Below, piece after piece: positions 16,488 through 25,079 of a stretch of DNA of 64,000 nt. The translations under genes and the position numbers were made by a program. Below the pieces are notes generated by a model. It worked only from the letters and a program-made list of their open reading frames with translations, did not search any database and had not been told where the DNA came from. Position 1 is the stretch's first letter, and each line of letters starts with the position of its first letter. The stretch is from DATHWB01 sp040905965 (GTDB lineage Bacteria; Actinomycetota; Acidimicrobiia; Spongiisociales; ZC4RG35): assembly GCA_040905965.1 (NCBI GenBank), contig JBBDQP010000112.1, positions 1-64,000 on the forward strand. The letters are read 5' to 3'.

Positions 16488-17077
16488 ATGGGATTCATGG
16501 ACACGCTCAAGGGGTGGTTCGGCAAGGCCAAGGCCGAAGCCGCCGAACTCTCCGAGAAGGCAGCACCGATGGTCGACAAGGCCAAGACCGCAGCAAGTGA
16601 GGCCTACGAGAAGGCGACGCCGATGGTCGACAAGGCCAAGACCGCAGCAGGTGAGGCCTANNNNNNNNNNNNNNNNNNNNNNNNNNNNNNNNNNNNNNNN
16701 NNNNNNNNNNNNNNNNNNNNNNNNNNNNNNNNNNNNNNNNNNNNNNNNNNNNNNNNNNNNACGAGAAGGCGACGCCGATGGTCGACAAGGCCAAGACCGC
16801 AGCAGGTGAGGCCTACGTGAAGGCGACGCCGATGGTCGACAAGGCCAAGACCGCAGCAGGTGAGGCCTATGTGAAGGCAAAGGACGTGGCAGGAGAAACC
16901 TGGGAGAAGGTCGAGGAGAAGATCGACGAAGCGCGAGACAAGGGCGCCGACAAGGCAGCCGCCGCGGCGGACGCTGCCGCGTCAAAGGTGGAAGACGCCA
17001 CCGACGCGGTCGAGGAGACGGTGGGAGAAGCTGCCGAGGCCGTGCAGGACGCCGCCGAAGAACAGAAGACCGACTGA
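16488..17077 (+). CDS. Amphipathic 18-residue-repeat protein (LEA/apolipoprotein-like), interrupted by an assembly gap
   Basis: Starts at ATG 16488 after AAAGGAGGA with MGFMDTLKGWFGKAKAEAA. It is then built of 18-residue units of the type TPMVDKAKTAAGEAYEKA and ends in an Ala/Glu/Lys-rich helix (to 17077). A 100-N gap falls inside the repeats. The frames before and after the gap differ as drawn, but removing the N run and one of the two identical 55-bp flanks restores a single frame, giving about 144 residues plus any unresolved units. No cysteines, no signal, few aromatics: a long helix with a Pro break per unit. Function unknown; membrane-surface binding or desiccation/stress protection are possibilities. 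Confidence 0.7.
16563..16876. repeat. Tandem 54-bp coding repeat
   Basis: GTCGACAAGGCCAAGACCGC recurs at 16572 and 16626 and, after the gap, at 16780 and 16834, i.e. every 54 bp. Copy number is unknown because the unit is shorter than the 55-bp overlap at the gap. Confidence 0.9.
16661..16760. other. Assembly gap (100 N) between identical 55-bp flanks
   Basis: Positions 16606-16660 and 16761-16815 are identical. The gap length is a placeholder. Confidence 0.95.
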
Positions 17078-17102
17078 GCTCCTGGAAGAACGAGATCGAA
17101 GG

Positions 17103-17130
17103 AACCCGCCGGCCACCCGGCGGGTTTTCT
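17103..17130 (+). terminator. Rho-independent terminator
   Basis: Perfect 10-bp stem AACCCGCCGG/CCGGCGGGTT with a CCAC loop followed by TTCTCGTT, 25 bp after the repeat-protein stop. The stem sits in the right place to end that transcript before the aminotransferase gene. Confidence 0.75.
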
Positions 17131-17203
17131 CGTTGACCTCACCCTTCAGGTTTTGGGTGCTCGGAGACGGCGTAACCTCCGCCGCCACGACAGAGAGCAG
17201 ACG

Positions 17204-18382
17204 ATGACACGAGTTTCTGCGCGGCTCGGGGCGATCTCCGAATCCGCCACGATGGCCATCAGCAACCGGGCCAAAGTCATGCAGACCGAAGGCCGGGACG
17301 TGATCTCGTTCGGCGCGGGCGAACCCGACTACCCGACTCCGAACCACATCGTCGAGGCGGCGGTGGCGGCATCGCGCGACCCAGTGAATCACAGGTACTC
17401 GGCGAATGCCGGACTCACGGAACTCAGAGAGGCGGTCGCTCGACGAACCTCCGACGACGACGGACTGGCGATCAATCCATCACAGGTTCTCGTCACGAAT
17501 GGCGGCAAGCAGGCGGTCTTTCAAACCTTCGCATCGCTGCTCGATCCCGGCGACGAAGTGATCATCCCCGCTCCGTATTGGGTGACCTACCCGGAGGCGG
17601 TGAAGCTCGCCGGAGGGGTCCCCGTCAGCGTGCCGACGACCGTCGCCGCCGATTTCAAGGTGACCGTCGACCAACTGGAAGCAGCCCGGACCCCGCGCAC
17701 GAAGGCACTCATGTTCGTCTCCCCGTCCAATCCGACGGGGGCGGTGTACGACCCGGAGCAGACCAGGGCGATCGGCGAATGGGCCGTGGACAGGGGCGTC
17801 TGGGTGCTCACAGACGACATCTACCAGCATCTCGTGTACGGCGACACCGAGTTCACTTCCCTCCCCGGCGTGACCCCTGAACTGGAAGATCACTGGGTGA
17901 TCATCGGAGGGGTCTCCAAGACCTACGCCATGACTGGCTGGCGAGTGGGCTGGATGATCGGGCCCGCCGACGTGATCAAGGCAGCGTCGAACCTTCAGTC
18001 CCATGCCACGTCCAACGTTTCGAACGTGAGCCAGCGAGCCGCTCTCGCCGCCCTCTCCGGCCCGACCGAGCCTGTCGAGGAGATGCGGCAGGGCTTCGAT
18101 CGTCGCCGCCAGACCATGTACTCGATGTTGCAGGCAATTCCCGGTGTGACGTGCGCCGAACCGCACGGGGCCTTCTACTGCTTCCCCTCGTTCGAGGAGG
18201 TCCTTGCCTCGGGCCGCTTCTCGTCGAGCATCGACCTGTGCGCCGCCGCACTCGAGGACGCGGAGGTGGCGATGGTGCCGGGTGAGGCGTTCGGTGCGCC
18301 TGGATACGCTCGTCTCTCGTACGCCCTGTCGGATGAAGATCTCGTCACAGGTCTCACCCGTCTCCGGGAGTTTCTCGACTGA
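17204..18382 (+). CDS. aspC: Class I aminotransferase, aspartate/prephenate type
   Basis: A 392-residue cytoplasmic fold-type I PLP enzyme. FGAGEPDYPTPNHI is the N-terminal substrate motif, LVTNGGKQAVFQTF the phosphate cup, MFVSPSNPTGAVYD the cofactor Asn region, and GGVSKTYAMTGWRVGWMIGP the Schiff-base lysine and Arg. GYARLSYALS near the end supplies the carboxylate-binding Arg. This is the I-beta aspartate aminotransferase type, which in some bacteria also transaminates prephenate. ATG at 17204 follows a terminator. It stands alone before the dehydrogenase gene, with 48 bp between. Confidence 0.88.
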   Translation: MTRVSARLGAISESATMAISNRAKVMQTEGRDVISFGAGEPDYPTPNHIVEAAVAASRDPVNHRYSANAGLTELREAVARRTSDDDGLAINPSQVLVTNGGKQAVFQTFASLLDPGDEVIIPAPYWVTYPEAVKLAGGVPVSVPTTVAADFKVTVDQLEAARTPRTKALMFVSPSNPTGAVYDPEQTRAIGEWAVDRGVWVLTDDIYQHLVYGDTEFTSLPGVTPELEDHWVIIGGVSKTYAMTGWRVGWMIGPADVIKAASNLQSHATSNVSNVSQRAALAALSGPTEPVEEMRQGFDRRRQTMYSMLQAIPGVTCAEPHGAFYCFPSFEEVLASGRFSSSIDLCAAALEDAEVAMVPGEAFGAPGYARLSYALSDEDLVTGLTRLREFLD

Positions 18383-18430
18383 ACGTCGACAAACGTAGGG
18401 TCGATACTCGTGACTGGTCAGGGGGCAGCG

Positions 18431-19501
18431 ATGACAGATGTGAAAGCGATGGTTCTCGTCGAACCCCGGCGCCTCACCGCGTCGGTGCTGCCCTACCGCA
18501 CCGTCGACGAGGGTGGATGGCTTGCAGTCGAAGCCACCGGCCTGTCCGGGCTGGAAGTCCAAGCGTGGCGCGGCGACAACGGGAGCCTCATCTACCCCCT
18601 CATCCCCGGAAGCCAGATCGTCGGTCGTATCGCGTCCCGGGGTGAAGGAGACCTCCCGGAAGTCGGCACCCGGGTGCTCGTCGAAGCCTTGATTCGGTGC
18701 GGCGAATGCTCATCCTGCGCGAGCGGGTTGTCCTCTTGCACGTCCCGCCGGCCGCTGAACATGTACGGCCAACTGCCTTCGACCGAGGGGCCTGGACTGT
18801 GGGGCGGACTCGCAGAGCGGGTCTATCTCGACCCGCGGGCCGTCGTGCACACGATCACCGACGACATCCAGGCGGAGGTCGCAACGTTCGCCCACCCCCT
18901 GGCGTCCGGATACACATGGGTGAACGAGTTGGCAGCACTCTCGGAGGGAGAGTCGGTTCTCATCCTCGGCCCCGGCCCTCGGGGGCTCTCGTGCCTCATC
19001 GCTGCCCAGGCCGCCGGCGCCGGCTGGATCGGTGTCAGCGGACTCGACCACGACTCCGACCGCCTCGATCTCGCCGCTCGCCTCGGCGCCGATCTCACAG
19101 TGAACATCGACGTCGAGGATCTCGGAATGGCGGTCGCAGGATCGCTGGGCACTCGACCGGACGTCGTGATTGACGTCACCTCGAACGATCCCGAGGCGAT
19201 CTACACCGGCTTCGACCTGGTGCGATCGGGAGGGAGGGTGATCCTCGCCTCGACAAAAGGCAACCGGCCACTACAGGCGCTCTTCTCCGACATCATCATC
19301 GCCAAGGAACTGTCGATCAAGGGTGCGCTCGGTGCGTCGGGAACGGCATATCGGTGGGCGTGTCGCCAGCTCGAATGCGATCCTCGAATCGACGACATGG
19401 TCAGTCATCAGTTTCCGCTCGATGAGTCCAACCGGGCCATCCAGGCGACCGCCGGGCTACTGGGACACGACGAGCTGATCTCGGTGGCGGTCACGTTCTG
19501 A
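18431..19501 (+). CDS. Zinc-type alcohol dehydrogenase-like protein (MDR superfamily)
   Basis: About 356 residues of medium-chain dehydrogenase. The structural-zinc lobe has CGECSSCASGLSSCTSR with the four spaced Cys. The Rossmann part has SVLILGPGPRGLSCLIAAQ, and later GGRVILASTKGN. The substrate-binding catalytic-zinc Cys/His of classic alcohol dehydrogenases is not obvious at the N-terminus (EVQAWRGDNGSLIYPLIPGSQIVG lacks the usual CHTD and GHE), so it may be a quinone-oxidoreductase-like or non-canonical member. ATG 18431 has GGGGG before it; GTG at 18410 is an alternative. Its stop overlaps the apparent CTG start of the transporter. Confidence 0.75.
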   Translation: MTDVKAMVLVEPRRLTASVLPYRTVDEGGWLAVEATGLSGLEVQAWRGDNGSLIYPLIPGSQIVGRIASRGEGDLPEVGTRVLVEALIRCGECSSCASGLSSCTSRRPLNMYGQLPSTEGPGLWGGLAERVYLDPRAVVHTITDDIQAEVATFAHPLASGYTWVNELAALSEGESVLILGPGPRGLSCLIAAQAAGAGWIGVSGLDHDSDRLDLAARLGADLTVNIDVEDLGMAVAGSLGTRPDVVIDVTSNDPEAIYTGFDLVRSGGRVILASTKGNRPLQALFSDIIIAKELSIKGALGASGTAYRWACRQLECDPRIDDMVSHQFPLDESNRAIQATAGLLGHDELISVAVTF

Positions 19502-20703
19502 ACGAGCGACGGGCCACCGTCGGCTGGGTCGTCTACGACCTTGCCAACACCATTTTCGCTCTCGGCGTGGTCGGGTTGTACGTACCCGACTGGCTCACGT
19601 CGCAGAATCTCGCCGACTCGACGCTGGCAGTGACCCACTCCGTCGCGGGGGTCTGTGTGATCTTCCTGGCACCGTGGATCGGTGCTCGCAGCGACACCAC
19701 CGGTCGGCGCCTGCCCGCCCTCGTCGTCACCACCGGCATCGCCGTCGTCGCCACCGCCGGACTCACCTGGGGACCGATCCCGCTCACCTTCCTGCTTCTC
19801 GGCGTCGCGCTCGTCGCCGTCAACACAGGGTCAGTCGTCTACGACGCCCTCCTCCCCGTTGTCGCCTCGGCGGATCGCCAGGGTCGGGTTTCGGGCCTGG
19901 GGGTGGGTGTCGGCTACATCGGATCGTTCATCGGCGTCGGGGTCGGTGCGCTCACCATGGACGTACTCGACGTCGGGTACGGATTCACCTTCGTCGCCCT
20001 CGCCGCCGGATTCATGCTGTCCGCCATCCCGACCTTCGTCCTGGTCCGCGAGCCGGCGATCGACGCCCACCGCGTTCCCCCGCCGCTCACCACCGTCATC
20101 ACAGGTTTGGTGGCGTCGTGGCGGAAGGCGCGGTCACATCCCGACGTCGTTCGCTTCCTGATCTCCCGATTCCTCTATACGGACGCCATCAACACCCTCA
20201 TCGGCGGATTCCTGACGATCTTCGCAATCGAGGAGCTCGGTCTCGACCGTCAGGGTTCACAGAACCTCCTGCTGGTCGCGATCACGACTGCCGTCATCGG
20301 TGGAATCGCCGGTGGACGGGTGGTCGAGGCCGTTGGGTCCGTTCGAACTCTGCGGGGGACGCTCCTGATCTGGGTCGCAGCCATCTTGCTTGGGGTGTTC
20401 GCCTCGGCGACCTCACACCCGGAACTGGCCGGCGGAATCGGTGCGGTGGGCGGTCTGGCGCTCGGCGCAACGTGGGCGGCGGATCGCGTCGTAATGATCC
20501 GCGTCTCGCCCCCCGAGCACCTGGGGGAGTTCTACGGCCTGTACGCGACGGTGGGTCGGTTCGCCACGATCCTCGGGCCATTGGTGTGGGCACTCATCGT
20601 CGACGGATTGGGTCTCGGACGGAACGTGGCGATGCTCGCCCTCGCCACGTTCGTCGCCACCGGCCGGCACCAGCTTTTACCCCTCCAAACGCGTCATTCT
20701 TGA
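19498..20703 (+). CDS. MFS transporter, UMF1 family, apparent CTG start
   Basis: About 401 residues with eleven to twelve hydrophobic helices. The UMF1 N-terminal signature VGWVVYDLANTIFALGVVG begins at residue 8 if translation starts at CTG 19498, which overlaps the dehydrogenase stop as CTGA. No ATG, GTG or TTG precedes the signature in frame; GTG at 19567 would delete most of the first helix. The last codons (PLQTRHS) and the stop lie in a hairpin repeat element, so the C-terminus looks displaced relative to the paralogue at 12395. FYGLYATVGRFATILGPLVWA is the late hallmark. Substrate unknown. Confidence 0.78.
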   Translation: MNERRATVGWVVYDLANTIFALGVVGLYVPDWLTSQNLADSTLAVTHSVAGVCVIFLAPWIGARSDTTGRRLPALVVTTGIAVVATAGLTWGPIPLTFLLLGVALVAVNTGSVVYDALLPVVASADRQGRVSGLGVGVGYIGSFIGVGVGALTMDVLDVGYGFTFVALAAGFMLSAIPTFVLVREPAIDAHRVPPPLTTVITGLVASWRKARSHPDVVRFLISRFLYTDAINTLIGGFLTIFAIEELGLDRQGSQNLLLVAITTAVIGGIAGGRVVEAVGSVRTLRGTLLIWVAAILLGVFASATSHPELAGGIGAVGGLALGATWAADRVVMIRVSPPEHLGEFYGLYATVGRFATILGPLVWALIVDGLGLGRNVAMLALATFVATGRHQLLPLQTRHS

Positions 20704-20722
20704 CGCGTTTGGACGACCAAAA
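20675..20722. repeat. Hairpin element, copy A
   Basis: A perfect 13-bp stem (20684-20696 with 20701-20713) and TTCT loop, plus flanking TTTT (20675) and AAAA (20719) that can extend it. It shares CCCTCCAAACGC and TCATTCTTGA with the element at 61271. It includes the stop codon of the transporter and sits between two convergent genes. T and A runs are on the wrong sides for a standard terminator. Confidence 0.7.
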
Positions 20723-20727
20723 CGGGG

Positions 20728-21735
20728 TCAGGTCGTCTCTTCGGTGGATTTCGGGCGGGCGGCCATGAGCATCCGCTCCTCGACCGCGTAGGGAATGGGG
20801 AGGTCGCGGATCTCGGAATGGCCGGTGACGAGCCGTCGGCCGATCTCGGCGAACCAGGTGTCATTGTGCACGCGCCACGGCCACCGGATCAGCCCCGACC
20901 GGGCGCCGACGATGCCCCCGGCGACTGACGATGCCTCGCTTCCGGCCGCGATCGCGGCCGCCTCGATGAGTTTGATCGGGTCAGCCAGCTTGTTGGCTCC
21001 CAAGATGATGCCGAGTACGGCTGCGTCGATGCCCTGGCTGCGGCCGTCTTGTCGGAAGACCGCAACGATCTCCTCGGGCTCGCGCGAGACGAAGGTCGCC
21101 AGCGAGCGCAGACGCGCCGGGACCGTCCCGGCCGCGTTGGCGTCGCCAAACCGATACGGCTCCGCCTCGATGAGCTTCACTGCCTGGTCGGCGGTCTCTG
21201 CCGCCCCGTACACGAGGTCGGCGCCGGCCTGCACGAAGCACGATCCGGCCACCGCACCGGCAACGGCTGCAGAGATGACGACCGTCGCGGCATCGAGGTG
21301 GGTCACCCTGGATGCGTTGACCGCAGATGCGACGAGAAGATCAGGGCGGCGACGATGGAAGACTCCGATGGGAACGCTGCGAGCGGCGGGCTCGGCCGAC
21401 GGGAGCGACGAAACCGTCGGATTCCCGCGCAAAGCCGATCTCACCCACTCGTCGAACGCCGCCGAAGGCGCCCGGTACGTGAACCTGCCCTCCTCACCCC
21501 CGGCCATCTCTACCCAACCTCGGGCAAGGACGTCACGCTCGACCAGCCCGCGAGAGAGCAGGTGGTACGCCAACACGGTGGCCGCCTGGGTGATCGCCGA
21601 ATACGACGTGGAATCGGCCCCGCCGGCAACGTCGCCTACCGCGGCGGCGAGCATGGCCCCGGCGCCCTCGTCAACCGACAGCGAGAAAAGTGGGTCGTTC
21701 GGGTCGGCGGTGACACTCGACTTTTCGGTCGTCAT
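20728..21735 (-). CDS. Degenerate ADP-ribosylglycohydrolase-family protein
   Basis: A 335-residue all-helical protein. GAGAMLAAAVGDVAGG (near residue 25) is the family's opening motif, and the overall run of helices, HLDAATVVISAAVAGAVAG and SVAGGIVGARSGL fit ADP-ribosylglycohydrolase. The magnesium-binding TDDT of active enzymes appears as SAIT and the C-terminal GxDADT as GSEASS, so catalysis is doubtful. An intact paralogue lies at 40302. ATG at 21735 is chosen because the frame upstream is a shadow. The gene converges on the transporter and diverges from the lipid-kinase gene. Function unknown, perhaps binding ADP-ribose-type ligands. Confidence 0.65.
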   Translation of the reverse strand: MTTEKSSVTADPNDPLFSLSVDEGAGAMLAAAVGDVAGGADSTSYSAITQAATVLAYHLLSRGLVERDVLARGWVEMAGGEEGRFTYRAPSAAFDEWVRSALRGNPTVSSLPSAEPAARSVPIGVFHRRRPDLLVASAVNASRVTHLDAATVVISAAVAGAVAGSCFVQAGADLVYGAAETADQAVKLIEAEPYRFGDANAAGTVPARLRSLATFVSREPEEIVAVFRQDGRSQGIDAAVLGIILGANKLADPIKLIEAAAIAAGSEASSVAGGIVGARSGLIRWPWRVHNDTWFAEIGRRLVTGHSEIRDLPIPYAVEERMLMAARPKSTEETT

Positions 21736-21815
21736 GTGATCTGCAAGGTAGTGGCACCGCGCTCCGCGGCCAGCCACCTTTCGCAACCATGCACGACCGG
21801 TAGCCTGCACGGATC

Positions 21816-22739
21816 GTGCCAACCGCTCTTCTCATCGCCAATCCCGCCGCGTCACAGTTCACCGGCGGGCTCCACAGATCGGCGATGCGCATACTGAGTC
21901 GCAGTCATGACGTCCGCCCGATCTGGCCGCAGAGCGCGGAGCACTCGCGCGTCGCCGCCAGCGACGCCGCCGCCAGCGGCGTCCCACTGGTCATTGCGAT
22001 GGGCGGGGACGGAATCGTCCACCACGTTGCCCAAGGCCTGATCGACTCCGACTCCGTGCTCGGCATCATCCCCTCAGGCACGACCAACGTCGTGGCCCGC
22101 CTTGTGGGAATCCCGAATCGACCGAAGGACGCCACGAAGCTTCTCGCCGAGGAGTACCACGTCTCTGCCGCCCCCACCGTGGCGGTGTCTGCGTCCGGAC
22201 CGGAGGGAACGTGGGGGGCACGAGCCGTCTTCTCCCTCGGAATCGGGCCGGACGCCGCGATTGTGGCGGTCGCGGAAACCGAGCCGTACCGGAAATACCG
22301 GTTCGGCTCGATCCACTACGCCCGCACGGCACTGGGAGTCGTCTGGAGCGACCTTCGGTCCCGAAAGCCGGACGTTGCCATCTCGACACCCACCGAGCGG
22401 ACCGGAATCGGCGCGATGGTCCAGTTCCACGAGGCGTACACCTACTTCGGACGAATCCCCCTCCGGCTGGACGCAGACCCTCCGGATCCGATGTCGGTGT
22501 TGACCATCGAGCGTCTCCCCATGCGGAGAGCCGGGGTCATCATCCGAAAGGCGGCAACCGGCGCCCTCGAGGACGTCAAGGGAATGCACCTCGACCGTCG
22601 TGTGACTGAGTTCACCGCCGAAACGACCAATCCGGTCGAAGTCCAGATGGACGGCGAACACTACGGAACGGTGACACATCTGACGGCCAGCGCCCGGCCC
22701 GCCAGCCTGCGGATCGCCGTACCGAAACCGAAGGACTGA
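21816..22739 (+). CDS. Diacylglycerol/lipid kinase-family protein
   Basis: A 307-residue DAGK-catalytic-domain protein. ALLIANPAAS opens the fold, VIAMGGDGIVHHVAQGL is the GGDG nucleotide motif, and LGIIPSGTTNVVARLVGIP the second conserved loop. VEVQMDGEHYG at about 275 is the usual C-terminal DGE motif. Relatives phosphorylate diacylglycerol or long-chain bases, or assist mannoside lipid turnover. The start is GTG at 21816. Its stop lies 1 bp from the convergent MscS gene end. Confidence 0.85.
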   Translation: MPTALLIANPAASQFTGGLHRSAMRILSRSHDVRPIWPQSAEHSRVAASDAAASGVPLVIAMGGDGIVHHVAQGLIDSDSVLGIIPSGTTNVVARLVGIPNRPKDATKLLAEEYHVSAAPTVAVSASGPEGTWGARAVFSLGIGPDAAIVAVAETEPYRKYRFGSIHYARTALGVVWSDLRSRKPDVAISTPTERTGIGAMVQFHEAYTYFGRIPLRLDADPPDPMSVLTIERLPMRRAGVIIRKAATGALEDVKGMHLDRRVTEFTAETTNPVEVQMDGEHYGTVTHLTASARPASLRIAVPKPKD

Positions 22740-22740
22740 G

Positions 22741-23562
22741 TCAGGCGATGTCGCCTCGGTAGACGGTCATGTGCGGGAACGGAATCTCCACCCCTTCCTG
22801 ATCCAGACGATTCTTGATCCGTCTGAGGGCTTCCCGCTTGACGAGCCAACGATCCTCGGCGACGACCTTGAGAACCGCCCTGATCGTCACCGCCGAGTCG
22901 CCGAGGGCGTCGACTCCGAGCACTTCGGGGTCTTCGAGGATCATCCGACCCCATCCCTCTGACGCCTTGAGGGATGACAGTTCGTCTGCGATGACGGCGA
23001 TCACCTCATCGACCGGTTCCTTGTAGGCGATGCCGATGTCCAGCACCACCTGGGAGAACTCTTGGGTGAGGTTGGTGGCGACCTTGATCTCGCCGTGGGG
23101 GATGTAGTGGACATTTCCATCGAGGTCGCGGAGGACCGTCACTCTCGGCCGGATGTCGATGACGGCCCCCGAAACGTCTGCCAACGTCACGACGTCACCG
23201 ATGTGATATTGGTCCTCGGCCAGGATGAAGAAGCCGCTGATCACGTCTTTGACGAGGCTCTGTGCGCCGAAGCCGACTGCGACGCCGACGGCCGAGCCCA
23301 CCGCGATAAGCGGGGTGAGCGGGAGACGCCACACGGCCGCCACCATCAGGGCGAGAACGGCCAACAGCAGCAAGATCAGGATCCGTCTCGCCATCGACCA
23401 GAGCGTTCGCGCCCGGGCCCCGGCGTCCGGACTGCGGGCGTCCATCCGGTCGATGGTGCGGTGGGCCACTCTCGAGGACGCCAGCCACAACACCGAGACC
23501 ACCACGAACACGACGACCGTCTGGACGACAGCCGTGACGTTGTCGTTGAAGAAGCCTTCCAT
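22741..23562 (-). CDS. mscS: Small-conductance mechanosensitive channel (MscS family)
   Basis: A 273-residue channel. Three helices: about 8-30 (VVQTVVVFVVVSVLWLAS), 60-82 (ILILLLLAVLALMVAAV) and the pore-lining TM3 with AVGSAVGVAVGFGAQSLVKD, Gly/Ala-packed as in MscS. The beta domain follows with HIGDVVTLADVSGAVIDI, RVTVLRDLDGNVHYIPHG, and a C-terminal alpha/beta domain. Its ATG overlaps the stop of a dynamin-like GTPase gene by one base, so the channel is the third gene of that operon. It should open under hypo-osmotic membrane tension; coupling with membrane-remodelling GTPases is suggested by the operon. Confidence 0.9.
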   Translation of the reverse strand: MEGFFNDNVTAVVQTVVVFVVVSVLWLASSRVAHRTIDRMDARSPDAGARARTLWSMARRILILLLLAVLALMVAAVWRLPLTPLIAVGSAVGVAVGFGAQSLVKDVISGFFILAEDQYHIGDVVTLADVSGAVIDIRPRVTVLRDLDGNVHYIPHGEIKVATNLTQEFSQVVLDIGIAYKEPVDEVIAVIADELSSLKASEGWGRMILEDPEVLGVDALGDSAVTIRAVLKVVAEDRWLVKREALRRIKNRLDQEGVEIPFPHMTVYRGDIA

Positions 23563-25079
23563 CAGTTCTCCCTCTCCTCGTATCTGCGGACGGCGAGCAT
23601 CAGTTCCGTGTGCGCCGCACCCGGAGCCGACCGCGCCCTGAGCGTGGTCCTGATCGGACGGCCGATCCGACGCTCGAGTTCGGCCGAAACCAGCATCGCC
23701 GACTGGTCACGGCGACCAGCCATCGCTCGGTCCGTCCGCGCCCGGGCCGAGCGCCGGACCGCCATTCGCAGGGCGCCACGGCCGATGCCCCCGACGCCAA
23801 TCAACACCGGTGCGATGCCGAAAGACGTATCCGAGCGCCACGCGTCGACCGTCAACGCAAGACCGATACCCGCGACCGCGACCATGGCATAGGACAGCAG
23901 CCGAATCCAAGACCACCAAGCTGGAGGCTCTTCGAGCCCGACCGTGACCGTGGCGCCGATGGTGACCGCCGACCCGGCGACTTCGTCGTCCAGCGCGTGA
24001 CCGATCTTGGCGATCTCGGCCTTCGATTGCGGGTCGAGTTGACCTCCGATATCGGCGACCAAACGCCGCAACGGTTCCGATGCGGCACCGGACACCTGCG
24101 CACCGGTGGCCACGACGTCCGAAGCGACATCACGAGAGCCGAACCACGCAGAGACGACCCGAGCGTCGTTCGCCGCGACCGAACGAGCCTGGCGGCGCAG
24201 GTCGGCGTCGACAGCCTCGGCGACGGTCTGGGCCACCTGATTCCGAGCCTCTGCCCATCGCTCGACGAATCCGGTCCCGCTCAGCCCGCCAACCGGTTCG
24301 ACCAGCCGTTCTGCCGACGCCACCAACTCGTCGACGATCCTGGCAGAGACGACGGAGGCGGTGGACCCGAGCGCCCTGATCGCAACGACGAGTTCGTCGA
24401 CGCCGATCTGCAGCCCGTTGGGGGGATCACCTGCGGTGAGAATGATCCGAGGGTCTCGAATACCGTCGGCAACCAAGGATTCGCGCAGATCGGCCGCGAG
24501 TTCGCCGCGAACCGCCGGATCGACCCGGTCGATCTGGTTGAGAGCGAAGACGAACCGATCCGCCCGGCTCGCCAACGGGCGGAGATGGTCGCGATGAAGC
24601 CGAGCATCCTGATACTTCTCAGGGTCCAAGACCCAGACCACTGCGTCGACGAGCGGGAGCAGTCGGTCAACCGTTTGTCGGTGGTCGATGGCCACGGAGT
24701 CCGTGTCGGGTAGGTCGATGACCGCCAGCCACGGGTACTCATCCTGACCGACCCTCCGTTCGACGCCGATGTCATCGAGCAGGCGGGTGAGGCCGGGCTC
24801 CGGGTTCGAGGGGATCCAGGCCATCGGTTCGGCGGTGGTGGGCCGACGAGCGCCGGGCGGCGAGACCTCCTCGCCAGCAAGGGCGTTGAGCAACGAGGAC
24901 TTCCCTGAGCCGGTGCCCCCGGCCAGCGCCACCACGACGGTCTCGCCCAAGTAACCGGACCGACGCCGGGCTGCGCGGCCGACCTCGGCAGAAGACTCCA
25001 GGAGGGGGGTGGGGACGATGTCCACACAGGCCGCGACGAGCCGGTCATGGAGGTCGAGCAGTTCCCGCACGTCAGTCAC
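23562..25079 (-). CDS. Dynamin-like GTPase with C-terminal membrane hairpin (second of a pair)
   Basis: A 505-residue protein. G1 is ALAGGTGSGKSSLLNAL (about 52-67), switch I RRPTTAEPMAWIP, G3 VIDLPDTDSV, and G4 FALNQIDRVD with NQID in place of NKxD. The middle is helical, and near residue 385-435 there are two hydrophobic segments (LLSYAMVAVAGIGLAL, IAPVLIGVGGIG) that probably insert in the membrane. GTG start at 25079 lies inside the end of the upstream GTPase gene (8-bp overlap). Relatives are poorly characterised YfjP/dynamin-like proteins. Probable role: membrane remodelling or stress response as a heteromer with its neighbour. Confidence 0.78.
   Translation of the reverse strand: MTDVRELLDLHDRLVAACVDIVPTPLLESSAEVGRAARRRSGYLGETVVVALAGGTGSGKSSLLNALAGEEVSPPGARRPTTAEPMAWIPSNPEPGLTRLLDDIGVERRVGQDEYPWLAVIDLPDTDSVAIDHRQTVDRLLPLVDAVVWVLDPEKYQDARLHRDHLRPLASRADRFVFALNQIDRVDPAVRGELAADLRESLVADGIRDPRIILTAGDPPNGLQIGVDELVVAIRALGSTASVVSARIVDELVASAERLVEPVGGLSGTGFVERWAEARNQVAQTVAEAVDADLRRQARSVAANDARVVSAWFGSRDVASDVVATGAQVSGAASEPLRRLVADIGGQLDPQSKAEIAKIGHALDDEVAGSAVTIGATVTVGLEEPPAWWSWIRLLSYAMVAVAGIGLALTVDAWRSDTSFGIAPVLIGVGGIGRGALRMAVRRSARARTDRAMAGRRDQSAMLVSAELERRIGRPIRTTLRARSAPGAAHTELMLAVRRYEEREN

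Noticed and set aside
16563..16876. Tandem repeats as a CRISPR array
   Set aside because: The 54-bp units are contiguous, in-frame coding repeats with no variable spacers.
18431..19501. A classic zinc alcohol dehydrogenase acting on ethanol
   Set aside because: The catalytic-zinc motifs at the N-terminus are not visible, so only the superfamily is claimed.
20675..20722. Bidirectional Rho-independent terminator at the hairpin
   Set aside because: The T run precedes and the A run follows the stem on the plus strand, the reverse of what either strand would need. Structural repeat fits better.
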